Assembly (NCBI GenBank): GCA_019009955.1
Contig: CM032231.1
Span: 91,967,001 to 92,031,000 of the forward strand
Direction of reading: 5' to 3'
Length of the DNA stretch: 64,000 nucleotides
From: Riptortus pedestris
Taxonomy: Eukaryota > Arthropoda > Insecta > Hemiptera > Alydidae
The notes beneath the pieces were generated by a model. That model searched no databases. It was not told the origin of the DNA and saw nothing but the letters and a program-made list of their open reading frames with translations. Of the stretch, positions 60,982 through 62,826 are shown one piece after another (the first letter of the stretch is position 1; every line of letters begins with the position of its first letter). The translations under genes were made by a program, and so were the position numbers.

Positions 60982-62620
60982 TGTGTATTTGTGTACGAAT
61001 GCCTGTAGTATGGAGGTGCATGTATACCCAGAGAAAACTCACTTAGGTTTAGAAATAAGTTGAGTATTAGGATTATTGGTTCTGATGATTTTAGTTAAAT
61101 CTCAGTCTTCTTCAATAACAAGTATGTTAATAATATATTAATATTTCAGATGTGGTGATTGCATCATTGTCCGACGTTCTGACTCAATACCCGGAGCTAA
61201 TAGAAGTAGCTAGGGAGAGTCTTGGGCTCCTTCCTCCTGGGTCATCCTCTCACAAGCAAGGTACATAATACAGGGCCATTCATAGTGATCTAGGCTAATG
61301 AAAATCAAGAATAGGAATCCAGTTTCTCCAATGATACTAAGTCATGGATAGTTACTGTTGAAAGTGCCCAGTAAGGCAGTTTCTTGATCAAGATTGAAAA
61401 ATAAATTCAGCTCTTACAAATTATTTCTTGTGTTCTAAGGACCACAAAAACTTGTCTCCTTCTAAAATAAGGACTAACTGAAAACATTCCAAGTCTTTAT
61501 GATGCTGTCCTTACAGCTCTATTCCAAAAATATAAATTTCTATACACTACATTCCCATTGATGTTTAATACACACAACATCCTCTCCGTATACTTAATTA
61601 AAAATATGAAATGTGTACCCTTGCTAACTATCCAATCACATAATCATGAAAAAAGCTTACCATGTGAAGGGCTCGGGTCTCTGCACCACCATTGTTGATC
61701 ATTCCTCATGCTTCCCAGAAAAATATCAGCAATGACAGATGCCAAACCTATGAAAATCCTCTTCCTCATGTTCCATTTGCTTCAGTGATGAATATAGGAT
61801 CTTCTTGCCTATGACCCCATAATACATCCAAAGTTATTTGCGATACCCATATTGGCTATCAAAAAAAATCCCTGGTTACGTGGGATAGCCTACAAAGAGT
61901 TCATGAACCTTCCACCTTAGGTTATGTTATCTTGACACATTTCCTGCCATATTGCATTGTCATTTTAGGAATAAAGATTGCTGCTTCTTTATTCATTCAG
62001 CTACTCAATGACTCATAACACTGACTGGGCATCAGAAAAACAGATAGGCAGACTCCTCTTAACTAGTATGATATACAACTATATCTTTAATTAATATTTT
62101 TGTTTATTTAAGGGAAATGTTTTACGTACCTGCCATGTTCAAAAGTCTTGGATATCGTGTCCAGCTGAGCTACAGGAATAACTACTCACCTGTAAAATAA
62201 ACTTCTCTCACATCTAAACTCTCATAATACAATAATTGTTAATTAACAGCTATAGTAGTATAATCCAAACAAATGTAAACACTATATTTTGTTGTTTTTT
62301 AGGATGAATATTTTATTAATTCTTTCAAGGATAGTGTATTCCATCCTTAAAATCAATAAATAAAGTATACCTTTACTTTACTTTAGTATACCTTTCTCTT
62401 ACTCCACTGACATTGATTCAGTTAGGGTCTTGTGAGAGCTACTTCAAACTAAAGTTTATGAAAAGACTACTCCTAGGAATATTTTTCATTCATATCCTGA
62501 ATTTCTTTTGTTGCAGGTGAACATTTGTTGCCAAGAGAAGAAATTCACAGGTTCAAAGGTAAGAAGGAAGGCACTTTACAAGACTCCGGCCTTCAAGAAA
62601 ATGAAAAGAAAAGTAATTAA
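17813..62620 (+). CDS. unrecognised multi-exon gene (5' incomplete)
   Basis: Seven plus-strand exons join in consistent phase: 17813-17944, 22131-22247, 56711-56801, 58543-58683, 60508-60609, 61150-61260 and 62517-62620. Each has a pyrimidine-AG acceptor and a GTA donor. The joined frame stays open and gives about 253 residues from the first visible exon to TAA at 62618. The protein is acidic and looks alpha-helical, with no membrane segment. Distinctive blocks are YSPQDLAEYVFWTGDERG, SREDAISFLEEIKRDLEM, TDEDYEELVERLKMADLM and YPELIEVARESLGLL. I do not recognise the family and assign no function. The upstream exon(s), including the start codon, are outside or unseen. Extra exons inside the 34.5 kb intron (22248-56710) cannot be excluded, but the phases on either side fit without any. 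AATAAA at 62765 and 62821 could serve as polyadenylation signals. Confidence 0.8.
20070..20215 (+). repeat. SINE fragment
   Basis: B-box-like TGATTACGATTCTCACC is followed by the SINE body (GGAATTTATTTAGTGAAG, ACATTAAATAAGATCCCAC, GATAACCTATAGATAACCCA). It is 5'-truncated and has no clear tail. Confidence 0.6.
21396..21789 (+). mobile_element. internally deleted Helentron-like element
   Basis: The 5' end is TCTGTAACGCGGGGGCTGAG with TAAGCAGATTTCCCACGTG. It has a short diverged core, (TA)n at about 21685-21704, and a 3' end with a worn hairpin (TTTTTTCCCCATGGTAAATC) followed by TGCTA. About 390 bp remain of the usual 600. Confidence 0.65.
22131..22247 (+). CDS. exon of the plus-strand unknown gene (39 codons)
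   Basis: Acceptor ATTGTTTCAG, donor AAACAG|GTAAAC, phase 0 both sides. It encodes LSREDAISFLEEIKRDLEM and then a polar end, HEEESSYNNNRKQ. The helical Leu/Ile spacing continues from the previous exon. Confidence 0.85.
22366..22766. mobile_element. foldback element with arms of about 185 bp
   Basis: The left arm starts GTATTTCAG and contains AAGGTCTCAAGTCAG, CCAATAGAAGAAGTTTCAC and ACAGTCATAAACCCA. The right arm repeats these in inverted order (TGGGTTTAAGGCTGTGT, GGCCGAAACGTCTGCTATTGG, CTGACTTGAGACCTTAAG, CTGAAATAC). A spacer of about 30 bp separates them. There is no coding capacity. It is either a foldback MITE or an inverted pair of retroelement ends. Confidence 0.75.
23079..23383. mobile_element. 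second foldback element, arms of about 148 bp
   Basis: The arms meet almost directly: CATAGCATGGCCAACAGTGT at 23204 mirrors ACACTGTTGGCCATGCTAT at 23239. Outer blocks match in inverse order (CTCTACTATTGTTTGAATTT against TAAAACAATAGTAGAG; AAAGTGCACTTTC against GTGCACTTTCC). An open frame at 23098-23304 simply reads through the hairpin and is not a gene. One arm also occurs alone at 7095-7186. Confidence 0.8.
23384..25367. other. no gene recognised (intron)
   Basis: AT-rich DNA. A tRNA- or SINE-like patch with CACGAGTTCGATTACCGAC sits near 24040-24065. Nothing else is supported. Confidence 0.45.
25368..25500 (-). mobile_element. Helentron-like core fragment
   Basis: TTCGAAAATTCGAAATATCT, AGAACCAATCTTATTGCAAA and GTTTTTTCATTAT belong to the minus-oriented core. 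Termini are missing. It abuts the next, complete copy. Confidence 0.65.
25504..26110 (-). mobile_element. Helentron-like element, full length, minus orientation
   Basis: The 3' end is at left (TTAGCAGATTTCCTTTATGG, GAAATCAGCTATTG), with CCATCGATCCTACTC next and (TA)n at 25630-25683. The full core follows, then the 5' end (CTTCACGTGGGAAATCT, TACGCAGCCCCTGCGTGAAG). The hairpin is intact except for the loop. Confidence 0.85.
26271..26832 (-). mobile_element. Helentron-like element with B-type 5' end, minus orientation
   Basis: The 3' hairpin is at left (GCAGATTACCCCTAAAGGG). Only a very short (TA)n is present (26398-26404). The core follows, then a different 5' module from the one at 25504. That module reads CAGACCTGTTTGTTTACATT, GGGAAAGATTTCTTATTACC and CTCGAGGGAAATCTGCTTAG, and ends CCCCTGCGTGACGGA. 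The same module ends the copies at 13676 and 36726. Confidence 0.85.
26843..27056 (-). mobile_element. Helentron-like 5' fragment, C-type
   Basis: Minus orientation: GAGATATTTGCATTTTTTAG, TTCAGCCTTCCGGTAATTCC, ACTTTATTTGAAGCC and GTGGGAAATCTGCTTAG, ending GCAGCCTCTGCGTGACGAA. This C-type 5' module is shared with 49049, 53880 and 56005. The 3' part is absent. Confidence 0.75.
27061..27425 (-). mobile_element. old Helentron-like core fragment
   Basis: TTTGATCGTTACCAAACTCG, AAGTTTGTTAATGGC, a diverged core and TTTTCAGCCTTTAGGAAACT in minus orientation. No termini. Confidence 0.55.
27538..27800 (+). repeat. left copy of a 0.26 kb segmental duplication
   Basis: It is nearly identical to 28924-29187 (shared TATGTAGGCGTCTCATTTC, AACCCGTGCAAGCTTTTTAC, TGGTTTCTAAAGACTATATA). 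Both copies end in a worn Helentron-type 3' end (AACCTCATTAGCTGATTC, AATCAGCTAAAA) and CTATCGACTTAA. A piggyBac element lies exactly between them. Confidence 0.8.
27801..28923 (-). mobile_element. piggyBac-like element flanked by TTAA
   Basis: The left end is TTAA|CCTTCGGTCGGGCGCGTCA and the right end, on the opposite strand, is TTAA|CCCTCCGTCGGGCGCGTGA. These are terminal inverted repeats of about 19 bp at a TTAA target, as in piggyBac transposons. Subterminal TCGGGCGCGTG copies lie at about 27837 and 28723. On the minus strand near 28270-28400 there is C-x6-C-x2-C-x4-C-x2-H-x4-C-x2-C. Its last six ligands have the spacing of the C-terminal cysteine-rich domain of piggyBac transposase. The rest of the transposase is deleted or broken, so this is a 1.1 kb non-autonomous relic. 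Confidence 0.85.
28924..29187 (+). repeat. right copy of the 0.26 kb duplication
   Basis: Starts TTAAATTTAAGTTCTG and runs to CCTATCGACTTAAAA, matching 27538-27800 with few differences. The first TTAA is the piggyBac target duplication. Confidence 0.8.
29188..31720. other. no gene recognised (intron)
   Basis: A run of G at 29828-29838. Short open frames at 30751-30990 and 31458-31611 (the latter MTLKEEFCNKGDAAPRIV...) show no known motif. Nothing is called. Confidence 0.4.
31727..32155 (+). mobile_element. Helentron-like element, C-type, 3'-truncated
   Basis: Starts TCCGCCACGCAGGAGCTGC with AAGCAGATTTCCCAGC, then TGCATTTATCTCAAAACG, TATTTGGTATTTAGGCTTC and the common core to TTTTTACATAAAATG. 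It is cut off where the next repeat begins at 32161. Confidence 0.75.
32161..32832 (+). repeat. ACCCGGCAG-type interspersed repeat
   Basis: Begins ACTAGCGGACCCGGCAG and ends in GGTCCATCCGTCTAGGAGGA, GTTCAGTGACATACACACG and a (TA)n-like tail. The GC-rich block at 32665-32730 (CCGATCTGCGGCGCTAAACC) stands out from the AT-rich middle. The 3' 150 bp recur at 33440-33600. Sequences with this opening are widespread in arthropod genomes. I do not assign the transposon class. Confidence 0.55.
32834..33175 (-). mobile_element. Helentron-like core fragment
   Basis: Minus orientation: CTGTTAACGCTCTAGCGGTC, ATCGTTACCAAACTC, TTTTCGAAAATTCGAAATAT and TTTTCAGCCTTCAGTAAACC. No termini. Confidence 0.7.
33440..33600 (+). 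repeat. 3' fragment of ACCCGGCAG-type repeat
   Basis: Matches 32670-32825 almost base for base (CGATCTGCGGCGCTAAACCA, CGAACGCGTATTTAAAAATT, GGTCCATCCGTCTAGGAGGA). It is followed by a (TA)n tail. Confidence 0.7.
33605..33770 (-). repeat. retroelement-like fragment with hammerhead-like core
   Basis: On the minus strand CTGATGA (33719-33713) is followed by 15 bases that form a GGxAC/GTxCC stem with a GTTA loop, then GAAA (33697-33694). This is the hammerhead ribozyme core layout. Such motifs are known from the terminal repeats of Penelope-like elements. No reverse transcriptase is nearby, so the identity is a guess. Confidence 0.35.
33771..34034 (+). mobile_element. 3' half of Helentron-like element with (CA)n tract
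   Basis: Starts in the core (TTTAAATATCGAGATTGG, GTTAACAGACAAATA). It then has (CA)n at 33830-33871 in place of the usual (TA)n, then (TA)n, AACGGACCTGATTTTCG and the hairpin GTTTTCCCGTAAGGGAAATC followed by TGCTAA. Confidence 0.75.
34035..35380. other. no gene recognised (intron)
   Basis: AT-rich sequence without recognised repeats or coding signal. Confidence 0.45.
35381..36098 (+). mobile_element. B-type Helentron-like element lacking both termini
   Basis: Plus orientation: AATAGATAAATCTACATACT, ACCACCATCAATATTAAATG and GCGTCTGAATTGTAAA (the B module), then a G-run near 35730, AAAATGCAAATATCTCGGTT, a (TA)n tract at 35938-35980 and the first part of the core. The (TA)n sits earlier in the element than in other copies. 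Ends are lost. The minus-strand frame through it is an artefact. Confidence 0.7.
36726..37711 (-). mobile_element. B-type Helentron-like element, complete (986 bp)
   Basis: Perfect 3' end at left (TTAGCAGATTTCCCCTAAGG, GGAAATCAGCTATTGAGG). (TA)n of about 60 bp lies at 36853-36914. The full core follows, then a long B-type 5' module (TTATATAATAAGCCACATT, GATATATTTCAGTAATTG, CACGAGGGAAATCTGCTTAG) ending CAGCCCCTGCGTGACGGA. This is the longest and best preserved copy in the window and a good reference for the family. It has no Rep or helicase coding. Confidence 0.88.
38035..38664 (-). mobile_element. Helentron-like element, long-variant 5' end, complete
   Basis: TTAGCAGATTTCCCTTAAGG with a perfect palindromic hairpin, CCATCGATCCTACCCAGGAG, (TA)n at 38159-38175, core, then the variant block seen at 10971 (GCTACGTTCGGCACTCTCC, CCGAGAGCTAGGGCG, CCTTACTACTACTGTTG), CACGTGGGAAATCTGCTTAG and CCCCTGCGTGACGGA. 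Flanks are A/T-rich (CC|TT ... CTTTTTT). The 61-codon frame inside is an artefact. Confidence 0.88.
38817..39039 (-). other. possible coding remnant interrupted by a Helentron-like insertion
   Basis: A minus-strand frame stays open from the element boundary at 39039 to 38817 (LKLHQWGRMMSELATYLLLH ... CDEDQRGTPSFVNGTPPKQ). It contains a potential donor, AAGCAG|GTATTA. I recognise no domain. It may be an exon relic or a piece of transposon; nothing in the flanks decides. Confidence 0.2.
39040..39603 (+). mobile_element. Helentron-like element with hairpin deleted
   Basis: It begins TCCGTCACGCAGGGGCTGCG, TAAGCAGATTTCCCACG. The core is complete, and the microsatellite is reduced to ATAAATAAATGAATATATA. 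The 3' end reads GAGTACGACCTCAATAAATG and then TGCTAA. The hairpin palindrome has been cut out while the last bases remain. Confidence 0.8.
40033..40312 (+). repeat. ten tandem copies of a 28-bp unit
   Basis: Each unit contains ACTAACCTGGAATCTGATAG followed by CTCCTCGT. The copies look identical, which indicates recent expansion or gene conversion. Confidence 0.95.
40322..41125 (+). mobile_element. non-autonomous hAT element with 8-bp target duplication
   Basis: Terminal inverted repeats are CAGGGATGAGCAACACGCGG at left and GGTTGCTCACCCCTG at right, both followed inward by a GCGGCCC-type motif. The flanks are CTCTAACC (40314-40321) and CTCTAAGC (41126-41133), an 8-bp target duplication with one mismatch, as expected for hAT transposons. 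Residues from 40699 to 40836 (FPLFTKNANQMMSLFGS, then VYEQLFSTMKLIKNDHRSRL) match the conserved C-terminal dimerisation region of hAT transposases. The catalytic region is gone, so the element is an internal-deletion derivative that would depend on a full copy elsewhere. Confidence 0.9.
40552..40641. repeat. imperfect palindrome inside the hAT element
   Basis: Arms of about 43 bp: ATCAACGGGAGGATCAAAAG and AAACACCTCC on the left are mirrored by GGAGGTGTTTTTACC and TTTTTGATCCTTCCGTTGAT on the right. The 63- and 66-codon frames on both strands run through it and are artefacts. Confidence 0.85.
43520..44120 (+). repeat. direct duplication of ~200 bp
   Basis: 43532-43760 and 43918-44115 share TCAGTACACGGGC, TTTCTATTTCTTCTATAAAT, TACTTTCTATTTATTTTAAT-like sequence and AATTTAATTCATTTAAAAGC with small differences. 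The 110-codon open frame at 43673-44005 bridges the two copies and is not a credible gene. Confidence 0.65.
44121..44570. other. no gene recognised
   Basis: AT-rich DNA with a short GT run near 44350. Confidence 0.45.
44571..45100 (+). pseudogene. unidentified coding remnant (probable transposon)
   Basis: Plus-strand frames read FLQDSRTFQFPDLIFFG, then FPTNVDVIYHGTPRNIQAAK, then after stops and a shift SISTIVKRAKHSIEIPP and ENLNDEIIKLKNVGVSCDT. The composition is coding-like but broken by several stops. An antisense open frame at 44578-44883 is probably a shadow. Family not recognised. Confidence 0.3.
45102..45617 (-). mobile_element. miniature LTR element (TRIM-like)
   Basis: Two direct repeats of about 207-211 bp (45102-45312 and 45411-45617) flank only 98 bp. 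On the minus strand each repeat starts TG (TGTTAGAGAGTGAATAATAT) and ends CA (TGTGCTTAAGAACA), as LTRs do. Just before the downstream repeat is a purine-rich run (GGAGAATACAGGAGAGAA), like a polypurine tract. Just after the upstream repeat is CGGTGTCAGGTGTATGC, in the place of a primer-binding site. The flanks ATAGG and ATAGT give a 5-bp target duplication with one mismatch. No gag or pol. The repeats are over 90% alike, so it is fairly young. Confidence 0.75.
45985..46180 (+). repeat. SINE, second subtype
   Basis: GCTCAGATTGGTCATGTGAG begins a tRNA-like head (A-box region). It is followed by CATGGTAGACTTTG, GCCCAGGAATTTATTTG and the body AAAAAACATTGAGCTCATC, ATTGCCATCACGTCATAT. The copy at 49986-50165 has the same body, which differs from the CCTTAGTCCCACC body of the first subtype. 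Confidence 0.55.
46185..46320 (+). repeat. SINE fragment, first subtype
   Basis: B-box-like GGTCCAATTCCAACG, then TTTGGCTAGAAAAGTGTGGT, CGGCCCAATTAGCCATAGC and AAAGTGGGTCTTAATTC. Confidence 0.55.
46584..48185 (+). mobile_element. 5'-truncated Jockey-type retroposon with target duplication
   Basis: It is flanked by AGTACGACCTC (46573-46583) and AGTATGACCTC (48186-48196), an 11-bp target duplication with one mismatch. The sequence starts in the reverse transcriptase palm (SHPETSLLTYADDSAIL, motif YADD). It continues through frameshifts as RYLGLTFDKRLTWKPH, then TYGLELWGSTKPSNSY, HNDLNIPF and PRRRLKRNWPRDLL, which is the usual C-terminal order in the Jockey clade. The 3' end has AATAAA-type repeats and a poly(A) run at about 48165-48184. 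Frameshifts at about 46800 and 47000 make it dead. A mariner element sits in its 3' UTR. Confidence 0.8.
47409..48143 (+). mobile_element. internally deleted mariner-type element, DD41D spacing
   Basis: Inverted repeats share 21 bp (TCCGGCAAAAAAACCTCCCT then G) at 47413-47433 and 48118-48138, with TA at 47407-47408 and 48144-48145. The transposase C-terminal half is readable from 47510 (WFQQNGATAHTARRSMEMLR ... WPPRSPDLSPCDFFLW). The block QQN-GATAHTA normally carries the second catalytic Asp; here it is Asn. Forty-one residues separate it from the Asp of PCDFFLW, matching the DD41D (rosa-like) group of the Tc1/mariner superfamily. After K-V-Y-K a frameshift near 47875 ends the open frame. 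The DNA-binding half is missing, so it is inactive. Confidence 0.85.
48237..48505 (+). repeat. three degenerate tandem units of ~90-95 bp
   Basis: Units start near 48237, 48331 and 48422 with CATCATGTTTTTTTGGC, CATCGTGTTTTTGGCC and CTATC...TTTTTTTGGC. Each continues with CGAAGGAA / CGAAGAAAGGCAGG / CGAAGGTAGGACAGG and a CCTAAA or CCTTAA motif. No coding. Confidence 0.5.
48506..49048. other. no gene recognised
   Basis: Unassigned AT-rich sequence between repeats. Confidence 0.45.
49049..49635 (-). mobile_element. Helentron-like element, C-type, with (GT)n
   Basis: 3' hairpin at left (CAGATTTCCCCGAAGGGAAG), CCATCGATCCTACCCAGGAG, then (TA)n passing into (GT)n at 49180-49226. The core follows, then the C-type 5' end (GACGCACTTTATTTGAAGCC, GGGACGTCTGCTTATTTAAC) and GCAGCCCCTGCGTGACGGA. 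Another complete copy, with a GT tract in the central microsatellite slot. Confidence 0.82.
49700..49832 (-). repeat. SINE, minus orientation, 3' part
   Basis: ATTTATTAACGTCCACTTTT, TGCAACTAAGGCTAATTGG, GTTATCACCCTTTTCTAGCC and AGTGAATTCCGTCAC are the reverse complement of the first SINE subtype body and tail. Confidence 0.75.
49986..50165 (+). repeat. SINE, second subtype
   Basis: The tRNA-like head GCAGGTTAGTAAGTAAAGGC ... CATGGTAGACCTATTC ... GGGTTCGAATCTTGAC (good B box) is followed by the body shared with 45985 (GTGTTAATCATCATTCCC, ACGTTGTCATCACGC). Confidence 0.65.
50200..50420 (+). repeat. SINE head and partial body
   Basis: GCTCAGGTTACCCATGCGAG, TTAAGGCGTAGG, GGTAAACCTAGAGTCGTGAG and B-box TCAATTCTCCCACGGG, with a diverged remainder. 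It lies just beyond the 3' end of the GMC gene. Confidence 0.55.
50509..50514 (-). promoter_or_regulatory. polyadenylation signal of the GMC gene
   Basis: AATAAA on the minus strand, about 60 bases beyond the TAA at 50575-50573. It is the first canonical signal downstream of the stop. Confidence 0.6.
50573..52404 (-). CDS. GMC gene exon 3 (catalytic body)
   Basis: It begins after acceptor TTGTTCACAG and contributes CT to a split GCT (Ala101) codon. The open frame extends 10 bases upstream of the acceptor without an ATG, which confirms that this is not a single-exon gene. It encodes nearly the whole GMC N- and C-terminal domains in one uninterrupted exon. After the last helix (EKLSDMIK) comes a basic, Ser/Thr/Pro-rich tail of about 40 residues that most relatives lack. 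Confidence 0.92.
50573..54776 (-). CDS. secreted GMC oxidoreductase, glucose dehydrogenase-like (3 exons, 710 aa)
   Basis: Exons on the minus strand: 54776-54651, 53514-53340 and 52404-50573. They join in phase to 710 residues. The start ATG at 54776 follows an in-frame TGA and gives a signal peptide (MRSYPSLILLCFGCTVIG), so the enzyme is probably secreted. An acidic linker (residues 19-42) and a short helical exon precede the catalytic body. That body opens with DFIIVGAGTAG, the FAD dinucleotide fold (GxGxxG at 115-120), and has WPRGKALGGTSTM (GMC signature 1) and GSPQILMLSGVG (signature 2). Near the end are HNQVGTCKMG (His at about 607) and GLRVADASIIPFALTGSPLAA. The family oxidises alcohol groups of sugars, ecdysone or choline-like substrates using FAD. 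Odd points: Ser replaces the usual Asn after GGTST-M, and TGSPLAA replaces the usual SGNTNAP, so the second active-site residue is missing. The usual insect length is about 580-640, so this one is long. Substrate unknown; it could be a specialised or inactive paralogue. Confidence 0.92.
52868..53082 (+). mobile_element. complete tRNA-derived SINE, first subtype
   Basis: It lies in intron 2 of the GMC gene, antisense to it. A-box region GGTTAGTCGTGTGAG, B-box GCGAGTTCGATTCCCGCCTG, body GGAATTTATTTAGTGATGG, AAATCCTTTGTCCCACCC, GGTAACCTGTAGATAGCCC, CCCAATTAGCCTTAGTTGCA and tail GTTAATAAATAAT. It would have been transcribed by RNA polymerase III and mobilised by a LINE with a matching tail. Confidence 0.85.
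53340..53514 (-). CDS. GMC gene exon 2 (58 codons plus one base)
   Basis: Acceptor ATTTTACCTAG|GAGGCT and donor GTTGGAG|GTAACC on the minus strand. It encodes EAAYLPDLILGSPTADLFN, then a Cys-containing loop and the helix FTDLINTIIISQC before PCAYPHDVG. The phase (0 in, 1 out) fits both neighbours. This helix plus PCxYP just before the FAD fold is usual in secreted insect GMC enzymes. Confidence 0.88.
53645..54207. mobile_element. head-to-head Helentron-like remnant in GMC intron 1
   Basis: At left is a worn plus-oriented 5' end (GCCAAGGAGTAGCTGCG, TAAGCAAATTTCCCATGTG). From about 53880 a minus-oriented C-type 5' half follows (TTATGCGTCAGATTGAAAAA, TAGTTTTTGACCTTCAG, AAAATCTCCTTAGTTTACGC) and ends TGCCCCTGCGTGACGCA. 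As at 15281, both outer ends are 5' ends and no hairpin is present. Confidence 0.65.
54651..54776 (-). CDS. GMC gene exon 1 (signal peptide, 42 codons)
   Basis: ATG at 54776-54774 is immediately preceded in frame by TGA. The exon ends GGAGAGCAA|GTAAGT at 54651. It encodes a Leu/Ile/Cys-rich signal peptide and a strongly acidic segment (GEEDGIVEDEETVPRGEQ). Phase 0 joins it to GAG of exon 2. No clear TATA or initiator could be assigned upstream (54777-54900). Confidence 0.85.
54777..55555. other. region upstream of the GMC gene
   Basis: It should hold the minus-strand promoter. An AT-rich TATTTAATAA-like sequence near 54885-54895 is the only candidate element. Nothing else is recognised. Confidence 0.35.
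55556..55622 (+). mobile_element. Helentron-like 5' stub
   Basis: ACTTACGTCACGCAGAGGCT is followed by GTGCAAACGAAGATTTTCCA and a short local hairpin (AGATTTTCCACAT against GTGTGGAAAATCTT). Confidence 0.5.
55640..55826 (+). repeat. SINE, first subtype, 5'-truncated
   Basis: CACGTGGTAAACCTAGAG, B-box GAGTTTGATTCCTGCCAGG, body AGTGACAGAATTCATTAAAT, GGTAACCTGTGGCTAACCC, CAATTAGCCTTAGTTACA and tail GACGTTAATAAC. Confidence 0.75.
56005..56450 (+). mobile_element. C-type Helentron-like element, 3'-truncated
   Basis: GTCCTGCAGGGGCTGCG, AACTAAGCAGATTTCCCG, GGTATTTGGGTTTCGAATAG, GGAGGTTTACTGAAGGCC, AAATATCTCGGTTAATAATC and the core to ATCGAGTTTGGTAACG. There is no microsatellite or hairpin. Confidence 0.75.
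56571..56620 (+). repeat. (GT)n then (GA)n microsatellite
   Basis: About 36 bases of GT followed by GAGAGAGA, 90 bases upstream of the next exon. Confidence 0.9.
56711..56801 (+). CDS. exon of the plus-strand unknown gene (30 codons plus one base)
   Basis: Acceptor TTTGTATTCCAG, donor GTACCC|GTAAGT. It encodes DKYQMGPELSEIRQQMKENL and NKKADYQDST. The incoming phase 0 matches the exon at 22131 across the giant intron; the outgoing phase is 1. Confidence 0.82.
57649..57875 (+). mobile_element. complete SINE, first subtype
   Basis: CAGGTTAGCCATGTCAG, GGTAAACCTAGAGTGACG, B-box GAGTTCAATTCCCGCCTGGG, full body and an (AAT)n-like tail. It lies in an intron of the plus-strand gene, same orientation. 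A tail-only fragment follows at 57910-57982. Confidence 0.85.
57910..57982 (+). repeat. SINE tail fragment
   Basis: GTCCCAATTAGCCTTAGTTG, AAAAGTGGACGTTAATAAAT and (AAT)n. It has the same truncation point as the fragment at 9855. Confidence 0.7.
58543..58683 (+). CDS. exon of the plus-strand unknown gene (47 codons)
   Basis: Acceptor TTGAAATTTCAG, donor AAGGG|GTAAGT, phase 1 in and 1 out. It encodes LQSLTDEDYEELVERLKM, ADLMYNEYSLEEIIYQLAKI and MFRQSLSRG, strongly helical and acidic. The 61-codon frame starting at 58506 includes intron sequence before this exon. Confidence 0.87.
59393..59955 (-). mobile_element. very old Helentron-like copy in an intron
   Basis: TTAGCAGATTTCCATTAATG, AAATGTCCATTGACCCTACC, AATGAGGTCTATTCAAAT, CAATCTCATTTAAAA and TTTCAGCCTTAAGTAAATCC keep the family order in minus orientation with heavy divergence. 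The 5' terminus is lost. Confidence 0.6.
60508..60609 (+). CDS. exon of the plus-strand unknown gene (34 codons)
   Basis: Acceptor TACATTTTTAG, donor GTATTAG|GTAAGT, phase 1 both sides. It encodes GSTEAQDALQKFTDFLENEA and QSGRISRALEKKVL, again amphipathic and acidic. Confidence 0.87.
60930..60977 (+). repeat. (GA)n microsatellite
   Basis: About 46 bases of GA within the intron. The short frame through it is an artefact. Confidence 0.93.
61150..61260 (+). CDS. exon of the plus-strand unknown gene (37 codons)
   Basis: Acceptor TTAATATTTCAG, donor AAGCAAG|GTACAT, phase 1 both sides. It encodes DVVIASLSDVLTQYPELIEV, ARESLGLLPPGSSSHKQ. Confidence 0.86.
61261..62516 (+). other. intron, nothing recognised
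   Basis: No repeats or frames of note. A TTGTTGCAG acceptor closes it. Confidence 0.5.
62517..62620 (+). CDS. last exon of the plus-strand unknown gene
   Basis: Acceptor TTCTTTTGTTGCAG, phase 1 in. It encodes GEHLLPREEIHRFK and, read through, GKKEGTLQDSGLQENEKKSN with TAA at 62618-62620. A strong potential donor (TTCAAAG|GTAAGA) at 62559 means an alternative form could splice onward beyond the window. AATAAA at 62765 lies 145 bases after the stop, which supports termination here. Confidence 0.75.
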
Positions 62621-62764
62621 TTCTTCAGAAGTGATTGATACCAATATTTCAAAATGTAAAAACTATTGTAGCATATTTATTTACCAGTTATATTTTTCAG
62701 AATATATCTTTAATATGAAGCATACTCCACTTCAATATGATATACTGTAGTAAAGAATTACCTA

Positions 62765-62770
62765 AATAAA
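62765..62770 (+). promoter_or_regulatory. candidate polyadenylation signal
   Basis: AATAAA 145 bases after the stop at 62620; a second one lies at 62821. Confidence 0.45.
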
Positions 62771-62826
62771 TCTCTTAGAAGCTGTTTTAGAGGTATATTT
62801 ACCTAATATTATATATTTTTAATAAA

